From Pseudomonas turukhanskensis (GTDB taxonomy: Bacteria; Pseudomonadota; Gammaproteobacteria; Pseudomonadales; Pseudomonadaceae), in the NCBI RefSeq assembly GCF_027922365.1, contig NZ_BSFN01000001.1, positions 757,671-821,670 of the forward strand: a stretch of DNA of 64,000 nt. Reading direction: 5' to 3'. The notes beneath the pieces are model-generated. The model did not search any database. It was not told the DNA's origin and worked only from the letters and a program-made list of their open reading frames with translations. Of this stretch, positions 1-7,566 are shown one piece after another (position 1 is the stretch's first letter; the number at the start of each line of letters is the position of its first letter). The translations under genes were made by a program, and so were the position numbers.

Positions 1-384
1 CGCACTGGCAATGGTCACCGCTTCGTTATCGGCGGCTACGGCAAGAATCTTGTGGCGCTGGGCGAAGGCGTAAGACATCAGCGGGGTAACCGCCGCCACG
101 TTGATCTTCAGTGGGTCGATGCGCAAGTAAGGCTGCCCGGCCAGGTTAGCCAGCCAGATGGCCAGGGTTTCCAGATCAAGCTTTTTACCGGGGCGGCTGA
201 GGTCGTCTACCTGCTGCGCGGCGATAAACTCCAGCGGGTGCATTTGCGTATTGCTGGAGCTGCGACGGATCGCCATCAGCTGTTCGGCTGTGTCCTGAGC
301 CACGCGGCCCTGGCTGACCAACTCGCGCAACAGGTCATTGAGATCCAGCGTGCGATCTTGGCCCTGGGTAGCGAAGGCAGACAT
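1..384 (-). CDS. GspE/PilB-family secretion ATPase, N-terminal part (runs off the window)
   Basis: An open frame starts with ATG at 384 and reads without a stop to the window edge, giving 128 residues beginning MSAFATQGQDRTLDLNDLL. The segment around LAIWLANLAGQPYLRIDPLKI, followed by SYAFAQRHKILAVAADNEAVTIASA, is the pattern of the N-terminal (MshE/GspE-N type) domain of type II secretion and type IV pilus assembly ATPases. The Walker motifs lie outside the window, so ATPase activity cannot be confirmed here. In PAO1 a secretion-pathway ATPase gene sits, from memory, next to the CYTH-domain gene, as here. A cytoplasmic hexameric motor is the expected role; which system it drives is unknown. 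Confidence 0.72.
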   Translation of the reverse strand, partial: MSAFATQGQDRTLDLNDLLRELVSQGRVAQDTAEQLMAIRRSSSNTQMHPLEFIAAQQVDDLSRPGKKLDLETLAIWLANLAGQPYLRIDPLKINVAAVTPLMSYAFAQRHKILAVAADNEAVTIASA

Positions 385-481
385 GCGAACTCCTGATTAA
401 CACGGCATTGCGAAGCGAATTGAAATCTCCAGAGCGTGGCTGGAGCGCATCAAGAATAGTCGCAAGCATGCCCGAATGCGT

Positions 482-497
482 GGTTTGGCGCCAAACC
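482..497. promoter_or_regulatory. Perfect 16-bp palindrome GGTTTGGCGCCAAACC
   Basis: The two halves are exact reverse complements with no spacer. It lies about 100 bp upstream of the start of the secretion-ATPase gene read leftward. The form suits a dimeric repressor operator or a cruciform; no protein can be assigned from the sequence. Confidence 0.4.
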
Positions 498-509
498 GAG
501 TCGACATCA

Positions 510-578
510 AAACAAACTCAAATGCTTTGCACCCCTCTCCCGCCAAACAAACTCAAATGTTTTGCACCCCTCTCCCGC
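510..578. repeat. 35-bp tandem duplication
   Basis: The motif AAACAAACTCAAATG followed by TTGCACCCCTCTCCCGC occurs twice with a 35-base offset and about one internal mismatch. The second copy runs into a full G/C hairpin and the first stops at the hairpin's left arm, so the array looks like a duplication of the edge of the hairpin repeat. Confidence 0.7.
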
Positions 579-592
579 TTGCGGGAGAGGGG
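567..592. repeat. G/C hairpin repeat, copy 1
   Basis: A 12-bp perfect stem (CCCCTCTCCCGC paired with GCGGGAGAGGGG) encloses two bases. The flank GCCGGGGGTGAGGGTGAGGG is the same one found, inverted, beside the hairpins at 4872-5071, so this is one dispersed family. Confidence 0.75.
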
Positions 593-660
593 CCGGGGGT
601 GAGGGTGAGGGGGCAAAAGAAAATCTCGCGACGGGAACCAAAGAGATGTACAGCAACAAC

Positions 661-706
661 CCCTCTCCCGCCCTTCGGGCACCCTCTCCCGCGAGCGGGC
701 GAGGGG
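661..706. repeat. G/C hairpin repeat, copy 2 (imperfect double hairpin)
   Basis: CCCTCTCCCG occurs twice within 46 bases, the second time followed by a G/C arm GCGGGCGAGGGG. It ends 18 bases from the stop codon of the CYTH-CHAD gene read leftward and may act as its 3' structure. Confidence 0.6.
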
Positions 707-723
707 AAACTGCCGAGAGCGCG

Positions 724-2094
724 TTACATCTTCAGCAGGGTTTTCCACGCCTTGGTCGTCAGCACCGTCTGCGCTTGCTGGCTGCGCGCGTCCAGGCAGT
801 CGTCTTCAATCGCCCGGTGGGCCAGGTCACGCAGCTTGTTCAGCTCGCCATAAAGACGGTCCACCTCTGGTACATCTACCAGCACTTGGCGCGCCAGGCG
901 CAACCACACCTGAATGCGCTCGATACGCGGCAGTTGCTCGGCCAGGTCTTCGGGTTGCTGCTGATAGCGACTCAATTGCAGGCTGCGGGCCTCTTCGGCC
1001 AGCAGGGTCGGCAGCCAGTTGCCCAGCGGCGCGGCGCCTTGGCGATTGCCACGACTGTTGCGTTCGGCGGTCCAGGCGTTGGTCAGCAACCAAAGCGAGG
1101 TATTAAGGGAGAACTGGCCCCAGCGGGTGCCTTGCAGTTCTTCCTGGAACAATGCGGGTGCCGCCTGGCGCGCGTCGTCATCGGTAAGGCCGGCCACCAC
1201 GCGAGGGCGCCAATCGCCGAGCAGCGCATCCAGACGCTCGCGCAAGTCATGGCTGCTGGCGCGCGGAGCGGCCTGGCCGAGGCTGCTGAGCAGGGCGCGC
1301 AGGTCGACCAGGTGCTCCAGCCACTCCACCAGCAAACGCCAATGACCGTTGAAACGGTATTGCTCGGCCAGGCGCTGACTACTACCGAGCAGATTCCAGG
1401 CCAGGGCGCTGAACGCCGAGTCCAGCGGCTGTTCAACGGTCAGTTCAGGGTGCGGCAGGCTCAAGGAATAGCTGTTGGCATCGAACAGACGATAACCGCG
1501 CTCGGCCTTGCTGATATCGCAGGGCATCAACGGCAGATCGGCGGCCAGCTCGGCAGCCAATTCCAGCAGTGCCTGCGGCTCTCCCTGGCGCAGTTCCAGT
1601 TCCAGCTCGCAAATCTCTTCTTCGTGGCCGCCGGCGACTACCTTGCCGAGGTCCAGCGCGGCTTCCACGACGACTTTGGCCTTGCCACGGCCCCACGCGA
1701 TTTCCGCGCGCTCGCGCACAAAGTCGGTGGTGAAGATCACTTGCAGGGTTTTCTTGTCCAACTGCGCAAGCGACGCAGGCCAGCAACTGTCATCGAGCTT
1801 TTTAAGGTCGAGCTTGGCCTTGGCCACGTCCCAGTCGTACTCGTTGCGCTCGGACAGCCCGGCCACGCTTTGCCCGCGGGTTTTCAGGGTCTGGATAAAT
1901 TGAACGCCGTCGCGGCGGATGCGCAAGGCGATTCGTGCCTTGGCCAGGTCGCGCTCGGGGGTGTCGAAATATTGGTTGAGCAGTTCGCGCTGCTCCCAGC
2001 CCGCCTTGTTGCGCTTTTTCAGCAACGGGTGGTCGCGCAGGGCAGTGAGGGTTTCGCGGCTGACGCGGAGTTTGATTTCGGTTTCTTTCTGCAT
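724..2094 (-). CDS. CYTH and CHAD domain-containing protein (inorganic triphosphatase-like)
   Basis: The 456-residue product begins MQKETEIKLRV; the ETEIKLR segment is the signature ExExK-type strand of CYTH (triphosphate tunnel) enzymes, which hydrolyse tripolyphosphate or act on other triphosphate substrates. The CYTH domain covers about residues 1-205, and the Arg/His-rich helical remainder is a CHAD domain, thought to bind polyphosphate. The E. coli counterpart with the same domain pair is YgiF. A TTG 15 bases upstream is also open, but the ATG at 2094 places the CYTH motif at the usual distance from the N terminus. No strong ribosome-binding site is visible for either start. It is monocistronic between two repeat-bearing gaps. 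Substrate is inferred, not shown. Confidence 0.85.
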   Translation of the reverse strand: MQKETEIKLRVSRETLTALRDHPLLKKRNKAGWEQRELLNQYFDTPERDLAKARIALRIRRDGVQFIQTLKTRGQSVAGLSERNEYDWDVAKAKLDLKKLDDSCWPASLAQLDKKTLQVIFTTDFVRERAEIAWGRGKAKVVVEAALDLGKVVAGGHEEEICELELELRQGEPQALLELAAELAADLPLMPCDISKAERGYRLFDANSYSLSLPHPELTVEQPLDSAFSALAWNLLGSSQRLAEQYRFNGHWRLLVEWLEHLVDLRALLSSLGQAAPRASSHDLRERLDALLGDWRPRVVAGLTDDDARQAAPALFQEELQGTRWGQFSLNTSLWLLTNAWTAERNSRGNRQGAAPLGNWLPTLLAEEARSLQLSRYQQQPEDLAEQLPRIERIQVWLRLARQVLVDVPEVDRLYGELNKLRDLAHRAIEDDCLDARSQQAQTVLTTKAWKTLLKM

Positions 2095-2173
2095 GGCCGG
2101 GGAATCCAAACGCTGTTAACTAAGGCGGTGAAGTGTACAGGACGGACGGTGGATCGGCCCGAAGATCAAGCGC

Positions 2174-2193
2174 ATCGAGGCGCAAGCCTCGAT
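2174..2193. repeat. Solitary REP-like hairpin
   Basis: A 7-bp stem ATCGAGG/CCTCGAT closes a 6-base loop. The core GCATCGAGG..AAGCCTC is the same as one arm of the paired element at 10794-10858, so this is probably a single REP unit between the divergent CYTH-CHAD and argE genes. Confidence 0.55.
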
Positions 2194-2279
2194 CCCTGCA
2201 AACATCAATCCCGCGCCGCTTACGGTTTATTCCTTAACGGCGATACCTCTATGATGGGTCTCGCCCGTGGAGACGTGGA

Positions 2280-3437
2280 ATGCCATTACCAACGCTCAAA
2301 GAACAATTCGCCGCCCTGATCGCTGCGCCGTCGGTGAGCTGTACCCAGCCGAGCCTCGACCTGTCGAACAAGGCGGTGATCGACTTGCTCAGCACCTGGT
2401 TGGGCGACCTGGGGTTTACCTGCGACGTGCAACAAGTGGCCCCCGGCAAATTCAATCTGCTCGCCAGTTTTGGCTCCGGCCCCGGTGGCCTGGTGTTGGC
2501 CGGCCATAGCGATACCGTGCCGTACGACGACGCCCTGTGGAAAACCGACCCGCTGAAACTCACCGAAGTGGACGGCACCTGGGTGGGTCTTGGCGTGTGC
2601 GATATGAAGAGCTTCTTTGCCCTGGTAATCGAGGCCGTATTGCCACTGTTGGCTCACCCCTTTAAACAGCCGCTGCTGGTGCTGGCCACCTGCGACGAAG
2701 AGAGCTCGATGGCCGGCGCCCGCGCCCTGGCCGCTGCCGGCAAACCACTGGGTCGCGCCGCCGTGATCGGTGAACCTACTGGCCTGCGGCCAATCCGCCT
2801 GCACAAAGGCGTGATGATGGAGCGCATCGATATTCTCGGCCGAAGCGGCCATTCTTCCGACCCAAGCCTGGGCCACAGCGCGCTGGAAGCCATGCACGCC
2901 ACCATGGCCGAGCTGATGCAGCTGCGCCAGAAATGGCAACGCCTGTACCGCAACGAGCAGTTCAGCGTGCCGCAGCCGACCATGAATTTTGGCTGCATCC
3001 ATGGCGGCGATAATCCCAACCGCATCTGCGGCCAATGCTCGCTGGAGTTCGACTTGCGGCCTTTGCCGGGTATGGACGCCGAGCAACTGCGCGCTGCCAT
3101 TCGCGAGAAGCTCAAGCCAATTGCCGAGCGCCATGAAGTCAAGATCGACTACGCGCCGCTGTTTCCCCACGTGCCGGCGTTTGAGCAGGCTGCCGACGCC
3201 GAATTGGTGCGCGTGGCCGAGCGCTTGACGGGGCATCGTGCCGAGGCAGTGGCATTCGGCACCGAAGCACCTTATCTTCAGCAGCTCGGTTGCGAGACCA
3301 TCGTGCTCGGCCCGGGCGATATCAGCTGTGCGCATCAGCCTGGCGAATTCCTGGAGTTGTCACGTTTGCAGCCCACAGTGAAGGTGCTGCGTGAACTGAT
3401 TCAGCACTATTGCCTCACCCCAACCACCCAGCCATGA
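2280..3437 (+). CDS. argE: Acetylornithine deacetylase ArgE
   Basis: ArgE hydrolyses N-acetylornithine to ornithine and acetate in arginine biosynthesis, in the cytoplasm. The 385-residue protein is a full-length M20 metallopeptidase-fold enzyme: the metal/catalytic motif GHSDTVP puts His76 and Asp78 in place, Asp108 is in the CDMK segment, and Glu140-Glu141 follow in ATCDEES. The later SCAHQPGEF segment supplies the last metal-binding His. A GGAGACGTGGA purine stretch precedes the ATG, and a TATGAT hexamer at 2250-2255 is a possible -10 box. argA follows on the same strand about 115 bp later, so the two arginine genes are neighbours, but the gap is large enough for a separate promoter. Confidence 0.95.
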   Translation: MPLPTLKEQFAALIAAPSVSCTQPSLDLSNKAVIDLLSTWLGDLGFTCDVQQVAPGKFNLLASFGSGPGGLVLAGHSDTVPYDDALWKTDPLKLTEVDGTWVGLGVCDMKSFFALVIEAVLPLLAHPFKQPLLVLATCDEESSMAGARALAAAGKPLGRAAVIGEPTGLRPIRLHKGVMMERIDILGRSGHSSDPSLGHSALEAMHATMAELMQLRQKWQRLYRNEQFSVPQPTMNFGCIHGGDNPNRICGQCSLEFDLRPLPGMDAEQLRAAIREKLKPIAERHEVKIDYAPLFPHVPAFEQAADAELVRVAERLTGHRAEAVAFGTEAPYLQQLGCETIVLGPGDISCAHQPGEFLELSRLQPTVKVLRELIQHYCLTPTTQP

Positions 3438-3551
3438 CCCACCCAATGACAAGGAGCACCCGCGTGTTGCAGCCCCAATTCCGACGATAAAGCTGATCTC
3501 CCGCTGTACCTGCACAGGCTTTCTCATCTCGAATAAAAGGCTCTTCGCGTC

Positions 3552-4850
3552 ATGCCCGAATACGTCAATTGGCTTCGCCATGCTTCGCCCTATATCAACG
3601 CCCACCGCGACTGCACCTTTGTGGTCATGCTGCCCGGCGACGGCGTTGCGCACCCCAACTTCGGCAATATCGTTCACGACCTGGTGCTGCTGCACAGCCT
3701 GGGCGTACGCCTGGTGCTGGTGCACGGTTCGCGCCCGCAGATTGAAGCGCGCCTGGCTGCCCGTGGCCTGACCCCGCACTACCACCGTGATATGCGCATA
3801 ACCGACGGCCCGACCCTGGAATGCGTGATCGACGCCGTGGGTCAGTTGCGTATTGCCATTGAAGCGCGGCTGTCGATGGACATGGCCGCCTCGCCAATGC
3901 AGGGCTCGCGCTTGCGGGTGGCGGGCGGCAACTTCGTTACGGCGCGGCCGATCGGCGTGGTGGAAGGTGTGGACTACCACCACACCGGTGAGGTACGCCG
4001 GGTCGACCGCAAAGGCATTGGCCGGCTGTTGGACGAGCGCTCCATTGTGCTGCTGTCGCCGCTTGGTTATTCGCCTACCGGCGAAATCTTCAACCTGGCC
4101 TGCGAAGACGTGGCCATGCGTGCGGCCATCGACCTGGGCGCCGACAAGTTGATTCTGTTCGGCAATGAACAGGGCCTGATGGACGACGCCGGCAAGTTGG
4201 TGCGCGAACTGCGCCCACAGCAGGTGCCCAATCATTTGCAGCGCCTGGGCAACAGTTACCAGGCCGAACTGCTCGATGCGGCGGCGCAGGCGTGCCGCGG
4301 CGGGGTGAAACGCGCGCATATCGTCAGCTACAGCGAGGACGGCTCATTGCTCACCGAGCTGTTTACCCGCGACGGCGGCGGCACGCTGGTGGACCAGGAG
4401 CAATTCGAGCAACTGCGCGAGGCCACCATTGAAGACGTGGGCGGCTTGATCGACCTGATCAGCCCGCTGGAAGAGCAGGGCATTCTGGTGCGCCGTTCAC
4501 GGGAAGTGCTGGAGCGCGAGATCGAGCAGTTCACCATCGTCGAGCGCGACGGCCTGATCATCGCCTGCGCGGCGCTTTATCAAATTGCCGACTCGGACAG
4601 TGGAGAGCTGGCGTGCCTGGCCGTGAACCCGGAATACCGTCATGGCGGTCGCGGCGATGAGCTGCTGGAGCGAATCGAAGAGCGCGCAAAAGCGCAGGGG
4701 TTGAAGACCTTGTTTGTGCTGACGACCCGCACGGCCCACTGGTTCCGCGAGCGCGGCTTTGAGCCCAGCGGCGTGGAACGGCTGCCGGCCGCCAGGGCTT
4801 CGCTGTACAACTATCAGCGTAATTCGCAGATTTTTGAGAAGCAGTTGTAG
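3552..4850 (+). CDS. argA: N-acetylglutamate synthase ArgA
   Basis: ArgA acetylates glutamate with acetyl-CoA, the first step of arginine synthesis, and is normally inhibited by arginine. The 432-residue product has the classical two-part build: an amino-acid-kinase-like domain (about residues 1-280, with VVMLPGDGV and LVLVHGSRPQ near the N terminus) that carries the arginine site, and a C-terminal GNAT domain (about 285-432, with LACLAVNPEYRHGGRGDELL as the acetyl-CoA-binding loop). Length is as in other Pseudomonas enzymes. The start MPEYVNWLRHASPYINAHRDCTFVV is the usual one, although the Shine-Dalgarno sequence is weak. It is followed by a hairpin-repeat array, not by another gene of the pathway. 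Confidence 0.95.
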   Translation: MPEYVNWLRHASPYINAHRDCTFVVMLPGDGVAHPNFGNIVHDLVLLHSLGVRLVLVHGSRPQIEARLAARGLTPHYHRDMRITDGPTLECVIDAVGQLRIAIEARLSMDMAASPMQGSRLRVAGGNFVTARPIGVVEGVDYHHTGEVRRVDRKGIGRLLDERSIVLLSPLGYSPTGEIFNLACEDVAMRAAIDLGADKLILFGNEQGLMDDAGKLVRELRPQQVPNHLQRLGNSYQAELLDAAAQACRGGVKRAHIVSYSEDGSLLTELFTRDGGGTLVDQEQFEQLREATIEDVGGLIDLISPLEEQGILVRRSREVLEREIEQFTIVERDGLIIACAALYQIADSDSGELACLAVNPEYRHGGRGDELLERIEERAKAQGLKTLFVLTTRTAHWFRERGFEPSGVERLPAARASLYNYQRNSQIFEKQL

Positions 4851-4871
4851 GGTCGAAGCTCTTCAATCTAT

Positions 4872-5071
4872 TCCCTCTCCCGCGTCCGGGAGAGGGTGCC
4901 CGAAGGGCGGGTGAGAGGCTTTGGCGGTGACCGAGTGTGCTTCGACCCTCACCCCCGGCCCCTCTCCCGCGTGTGAGAGAGGGTGCTCGCAGGGCGGGTG
5001 AGAGGCTTTGGCGGAGACCGAATGTGCTTCGACCCTCACCCCCGGCCCCTCTCCCGCACGCGGGAGAGGGG
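4872..5071. repeat. Tandem array of G/C hairpins, 87-bp period
   Basis: Three hairpins of the CTCTCCCGC..GAGAGGG type begin at 4872, 4959 and 5046, exactly 87 bases apart. The intervening units share AGGGCGGGTGAGAGGCTTTG and TGTGCTTCGACCCTCACC with few changes. The third hairpin (5046-5071) has a perfect 12-bp stem; the middle one is mismatched in its right arm. The array fills the gap between argA and the convergent small gene and could end transcription from both sides. Confidence 0.85.
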
Positions 5072-5090
5072 GGCAGAGCCTTTGACTTTG

Positions 5091-5303
5091 TTATGCCGTC
5101 TTCTGCGCCAATAGCTGATACTGCTCTTCCCCATCATCCCGACCCGCTTCCCAGGCAGCCGCAAGCACATCGGCGGCGTGGGGTTGGTTGCTGATGGGGC
5201 TGCCGGTCAAACCTGCCATGTAGCCTTGTTGGTAAGCCTTATTGAGGCTTTCCAGGCTCCATTGCGGGTCGTCTTCCTTGGGGATGGCCTCTGGGGGCGC
5301 CAT
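5091..5303 (-). CDS. Small Rmf/CrpP-like protein
   Basis: A 70-residue acidic protein starts MAPPEAIPKEDDPQWSLESL. Its core LNKAYQQGYMAGLTG followed about 17 residues later by AAAWEAGRDDG resembles ribosome modulation factor, in which an AxxxGYxAGxxG stretch precedes a Trp-containing GWREA helix. Rmf dimerises ribosomes in stationary phase; whether this relative binds ribosomes is unknown, and the N-terminal acidic extension and net negative charge differ from basic Rmf. The frame is open further upstream, but that extension is Arg-rich and unlike the core, so the ATG at 5303 is preferred, with only a weak GAG upstream. It lies 109 bp downstream of gshA on the same strand. Confidence 0.6.
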   Translation of the reverse strand: MAPPEAIPKEDDPQWSLESLNKAYQQGYMAGLTGSPISNQPHAADVLAAAWEAGRDDGEEQYQLLAQKTA

Positions 5304-5412
5304 GGGCAAGCTCGCGTGGGGTAACTGGGCTAATGCTAGCCGCGCCCGGCCGGTCGCGACTGACCGTCGGTCCCGGCTTTTACCCCGCTGGCTTTTTTTG
5401 TGACGCTGTCGA

Positions 5413-6996
5413 CTAAACCGCCAACGCCAGAATACTGGCCTGGTAGGCGGCAACAAACGTGTCGAAATCGCCACTCTGTTCCGCTTCGGTTGCAGCCTGA
5501 TCGGCCAGCGATTGCTTTACCGACTCTTCGAACTGCGCGCTTTGCTCGGCACTCAGCGGCGTGCTGCGAAAGTACGCGGCATGGGCCTGACTTTGCTGAA
5601 ACGAGAACTCGGCAAAGGTCTGCTTGTTGGCCTGCAAGGCGCTCAGCACCTGCGCCGACGGGGTCAGCGTCACGTCGGCCACCTTAGCGCGCTGAGCCGC
5701 CAGGGCTTGCACGTGCTGGTCGCCGCCATTGCTCTGGTCGAGCAGGGCGCTGAGCTTGCCGATGCTATCCAGCAGCTCGTTTGCCCACTCCTGCAGGCCG
5801 ATGCCCAGCCCGTTGCGCTGCAGTTGCAGGCCCGGTTTGCGGCCTTCCTTCACTACAGTGAGGAAATTGTAGGTGCAGCCATGGCATTCGTTGCTGCTCA
5901 GGTATGGGCTGTCTTGCAGGGCACAGAACAGCACGAAAGCGTCGATAAAACGTGCGCTCTCAAGGTCGATGCCCATCGGCAGGAACGGGTTGATATCCAG
6001 GCAGCGCACTTCCACGTACTGCACGCCACGGGCCATCAGCGCCTGAATCGGCCGCTCGCCGCTGTAGGTCACGCGCTTGGGGCGGATGTTGGAGTAGTAC
6101 TCGTTTTCGATCTGCAGGATGTTGGTGTTCAGCTGTTGCCACTCGCCATCCTTCTTCGTGCCCGCTTCGGCATAGGCCGGGTAGGGCGTCGACACCGCGC
6201 AACGCAGGCTGTCGGTGTAGCTGGCCAGGTCGTCGTAGCACGGCGTAAGTCCGGCCTGGGCGTTGCTCTGGTAACCCAGGTCGCTCATGCGCAGGCTGGT
6301 GGCGTAGGGCAGGTATAGCGTGTGGTCGTCAAGCTGCTGCAACTTGTGCGGGCGGCCGCGCAGGAAACCGGCATCCAGCGCTGGCGAAGCACCAAACAGG
6401 TACATCAACAGCCAGCTGTAGCGCCGGAAGTTACGGATCAGGGCGATATAGCGCTCGGACTGATAGTCCCGCGGGCTCTGGGTGTCGTCTTCTGCTACTT
6501 GAAGCAGCGGCCATACCGCCTCGGGCAACGAGAAGTTGTAGTGAATGCCGGCGATACACTGCATGGTCTTGCCGTAACGCAGGGCCAGGCCCTTGCGGTA
6601 AACGTATTTGAGGCGGCCGATATTCGAATTGCCGTAGCGGGCGATGGGAATCACCTCTTCTTCCGGCAATGGGCAGGGCATGGACGGGCTCCACAGATAC
6701 TCGTTGTCGAGTTTGCTGTAGGCAAAGCGATGGATCTGTTCGAGGTCCGCCAGCGTTGCTGCCGGATCCGGCTCGGCCGGGGTAATGAACTCCAGCAGCG
6801 ATTCGGAGTAATCGGTGGTGATCTGCGGGTGAGTCAGGGCAGAGCCCAAGGCGATGGGGTGCGGCGTCAGGGCGAGTTGCCCCTGGCTATCGACGCGCAG
6901 GCATTCGCGCTCGATCCCGTGCAGGCACTGGGTAAGCAAATTCAAGTGGGCGGGCTTGCTGAGCAGTGCCAAACGGCGGGAGAGGAGGTCGCTCAA
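5413..6996 (-). CDS. gshA: Glutamate-cysteine ligase GshA
   Basis: GshA joins glutamate and cysteine with ATP to give gamma-glutamylcysteine, the first and limiting step of glutathione synthesis. The product is 527 residues, the normal length for the proteobacterial type-1 enzyme, and carries GIERECLRV near the N terminus, [13 protein letters not shown], and [37 protein letters not shown], which are substrate- and ATP-binding segments of the family. The start MSDLLSRRL is preceded by an AGGAACAC-type purine run. It is downstream of the tex-thioesterase pair on the same strand with a 159-bp gap, so it may have its own promoter. Confidence 0.95.
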   Translation of the reverse strand: MSDLLSRRLALLSKPAHLNLLTQCLHGIERECLRVDSQGQLALTPHPIALGSALTHPQITTDYSESLLEFITPAEPDPAATLADLEQIHRFAYSKLDNEYLWSPSMPCPLPEEEVIPIARYGNSNIGRLKYVYRKGLALRYGKTMQCIAGIHYNFSLPEAVWPLLQVAEDDTQSPRDYQSERYIALIRNFRRYSWLLMYLFGASPALDAGFLRGRPHKLQQLDDHTLYLPYATSLRMSDLGYQSNAQAGLTPCYDDLASYTDSLRCAVSTPYPAYAEAGTKKDGEWQQLNTNILQIENEYYSNIRPKRVTYSGERPIQALMARGVQYVEVRCLDINPFLPMGIDLESARFIDAFVLFCALQDSPYLSSNECHGCTYNFLTVVKEGRKPGLQLQRNGLGIGLQEWANELLDSIGKLSALLDQSNGGDQHVQALAAQRAKVADVTLTPSAQVLSALQANKQTFAEFSFQQSQAHAAYFRSTPLSAEQSAQFEESVKQSLADQAATEAEQSGDFDTFVAAYQASILALAV

Positions 6997-7155
6997 TTTT
7001 GTGTTCCTTCGCGTCAGTCGGCCCTATATGGGGGTGGCTCTAACGGTCTACAAGGGGGCAAATGAGGAACTGGCGTTGACGCCTGGTTTACTGATGCCAG
7101 ACAGATTAACCGCAGCGCAGGCGGAACTCACGCGGCGGTTACGCTCGGCCGGCGT

Positions 7156-7563
7156 TTACAGACAGGCAAACGTCGCTTGCGCCTTGGCCACCAGTTTGTC
7201 GCCCTGGTGCACTTCGGCCTCGATCACCTGCGTGCGCCGGCCCGCATGCACCACCCAGGCGCGGCAGAGAATGTCGCCATCGTCCACCGGGCGGATGTAG
7301 TTGATCTTGCTCTCCAGCGTCACCGTGCCCGGGCCGCCCACCACGCTGTGGCTGGCCTGGCCCATGGCCGTGTCGATGAGGGAGAACAGCGCGCCGCCAT
7401 GCAGCTTACCGTGCAGGTTACGCAGGCCGTCGTGCATGCTCAGGCCAATGATCGCCTCGCCGCCGTCGGCCTTGAGAATATGCAGTCCCAGCAAACGGGC
7501 AAATGCGCTTTTACTGCCGACTTCTTCGCAATTGGAAGGCGTTTCGTCCGCTGGCTGGGTCAT
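7156..7563 (-). CDS. PaaI-type hotdog-fold thioesterase
   Basis: The 135-residue product is a single hotdog domain. The segment NLHGKLHGGALFSLIDTAMGQAS is the characteristic PaaI/YbgC-like active-site helix, followed by ESKINYIRPVDDGDILCRAWVVHAGRRTQVIEAEV, the usual strand order. Such enzymes hydrolyse acyl- or aryl-CoA thioesters in the cytoplasm; the substrate here is unknown. It starts three bases after the tex stop codon on the same strand, so the two are almost certainly co-transcribed and perhaps translationally coupled. No functional link to Tex is obvious. Confidence 0.88.
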   Translation of the reverse strand: MTQPADETPSNCEEVGSKSAFARLLGLHILKADGGEAIIGLSMHDGLRNLHGKLHGGALFSLIDTAMGQASHSVVGGPGTVTLESKINYIRPVDDGDILCRAWVVHAGRRTQVIEAEVHQGDKLVAKAQATFACL

Positions 7564-7566
7564 GGA

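Larger units (their letters stand above)
385..723. other. Gene-poor interval with palindrome, short tandem repeat and G/C hairpins
   Basis: No credible gene is present in these 339 bases. They hold the upstream region of the leftward ATPase gene, a perfect 16-bp palindrome at 482-497, a 35-bp tandem duplication at 510-578, and two hairpin repeats at 567-592 and 661-706. Small open frames here are repeat-derived, rich in Pro/Ser/Arg, and have no ribosome-binding site. Confidence 0.8.

Noticed and set aside
562-2319. 585-codon plus-strand frame covering the CYTH-CHAD gene
   Set aside because: It starts inside a hairpin repeat and runs antisense to a protein with clear CYTH and CHAD patterns.
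4872-5071. Possible CRISPR array (evenly spaced repeats)
   Set aside because: The 'spacers' are themselves repeated, the unit is 87 bp with a G/C hairpin, and no cas genes are near.
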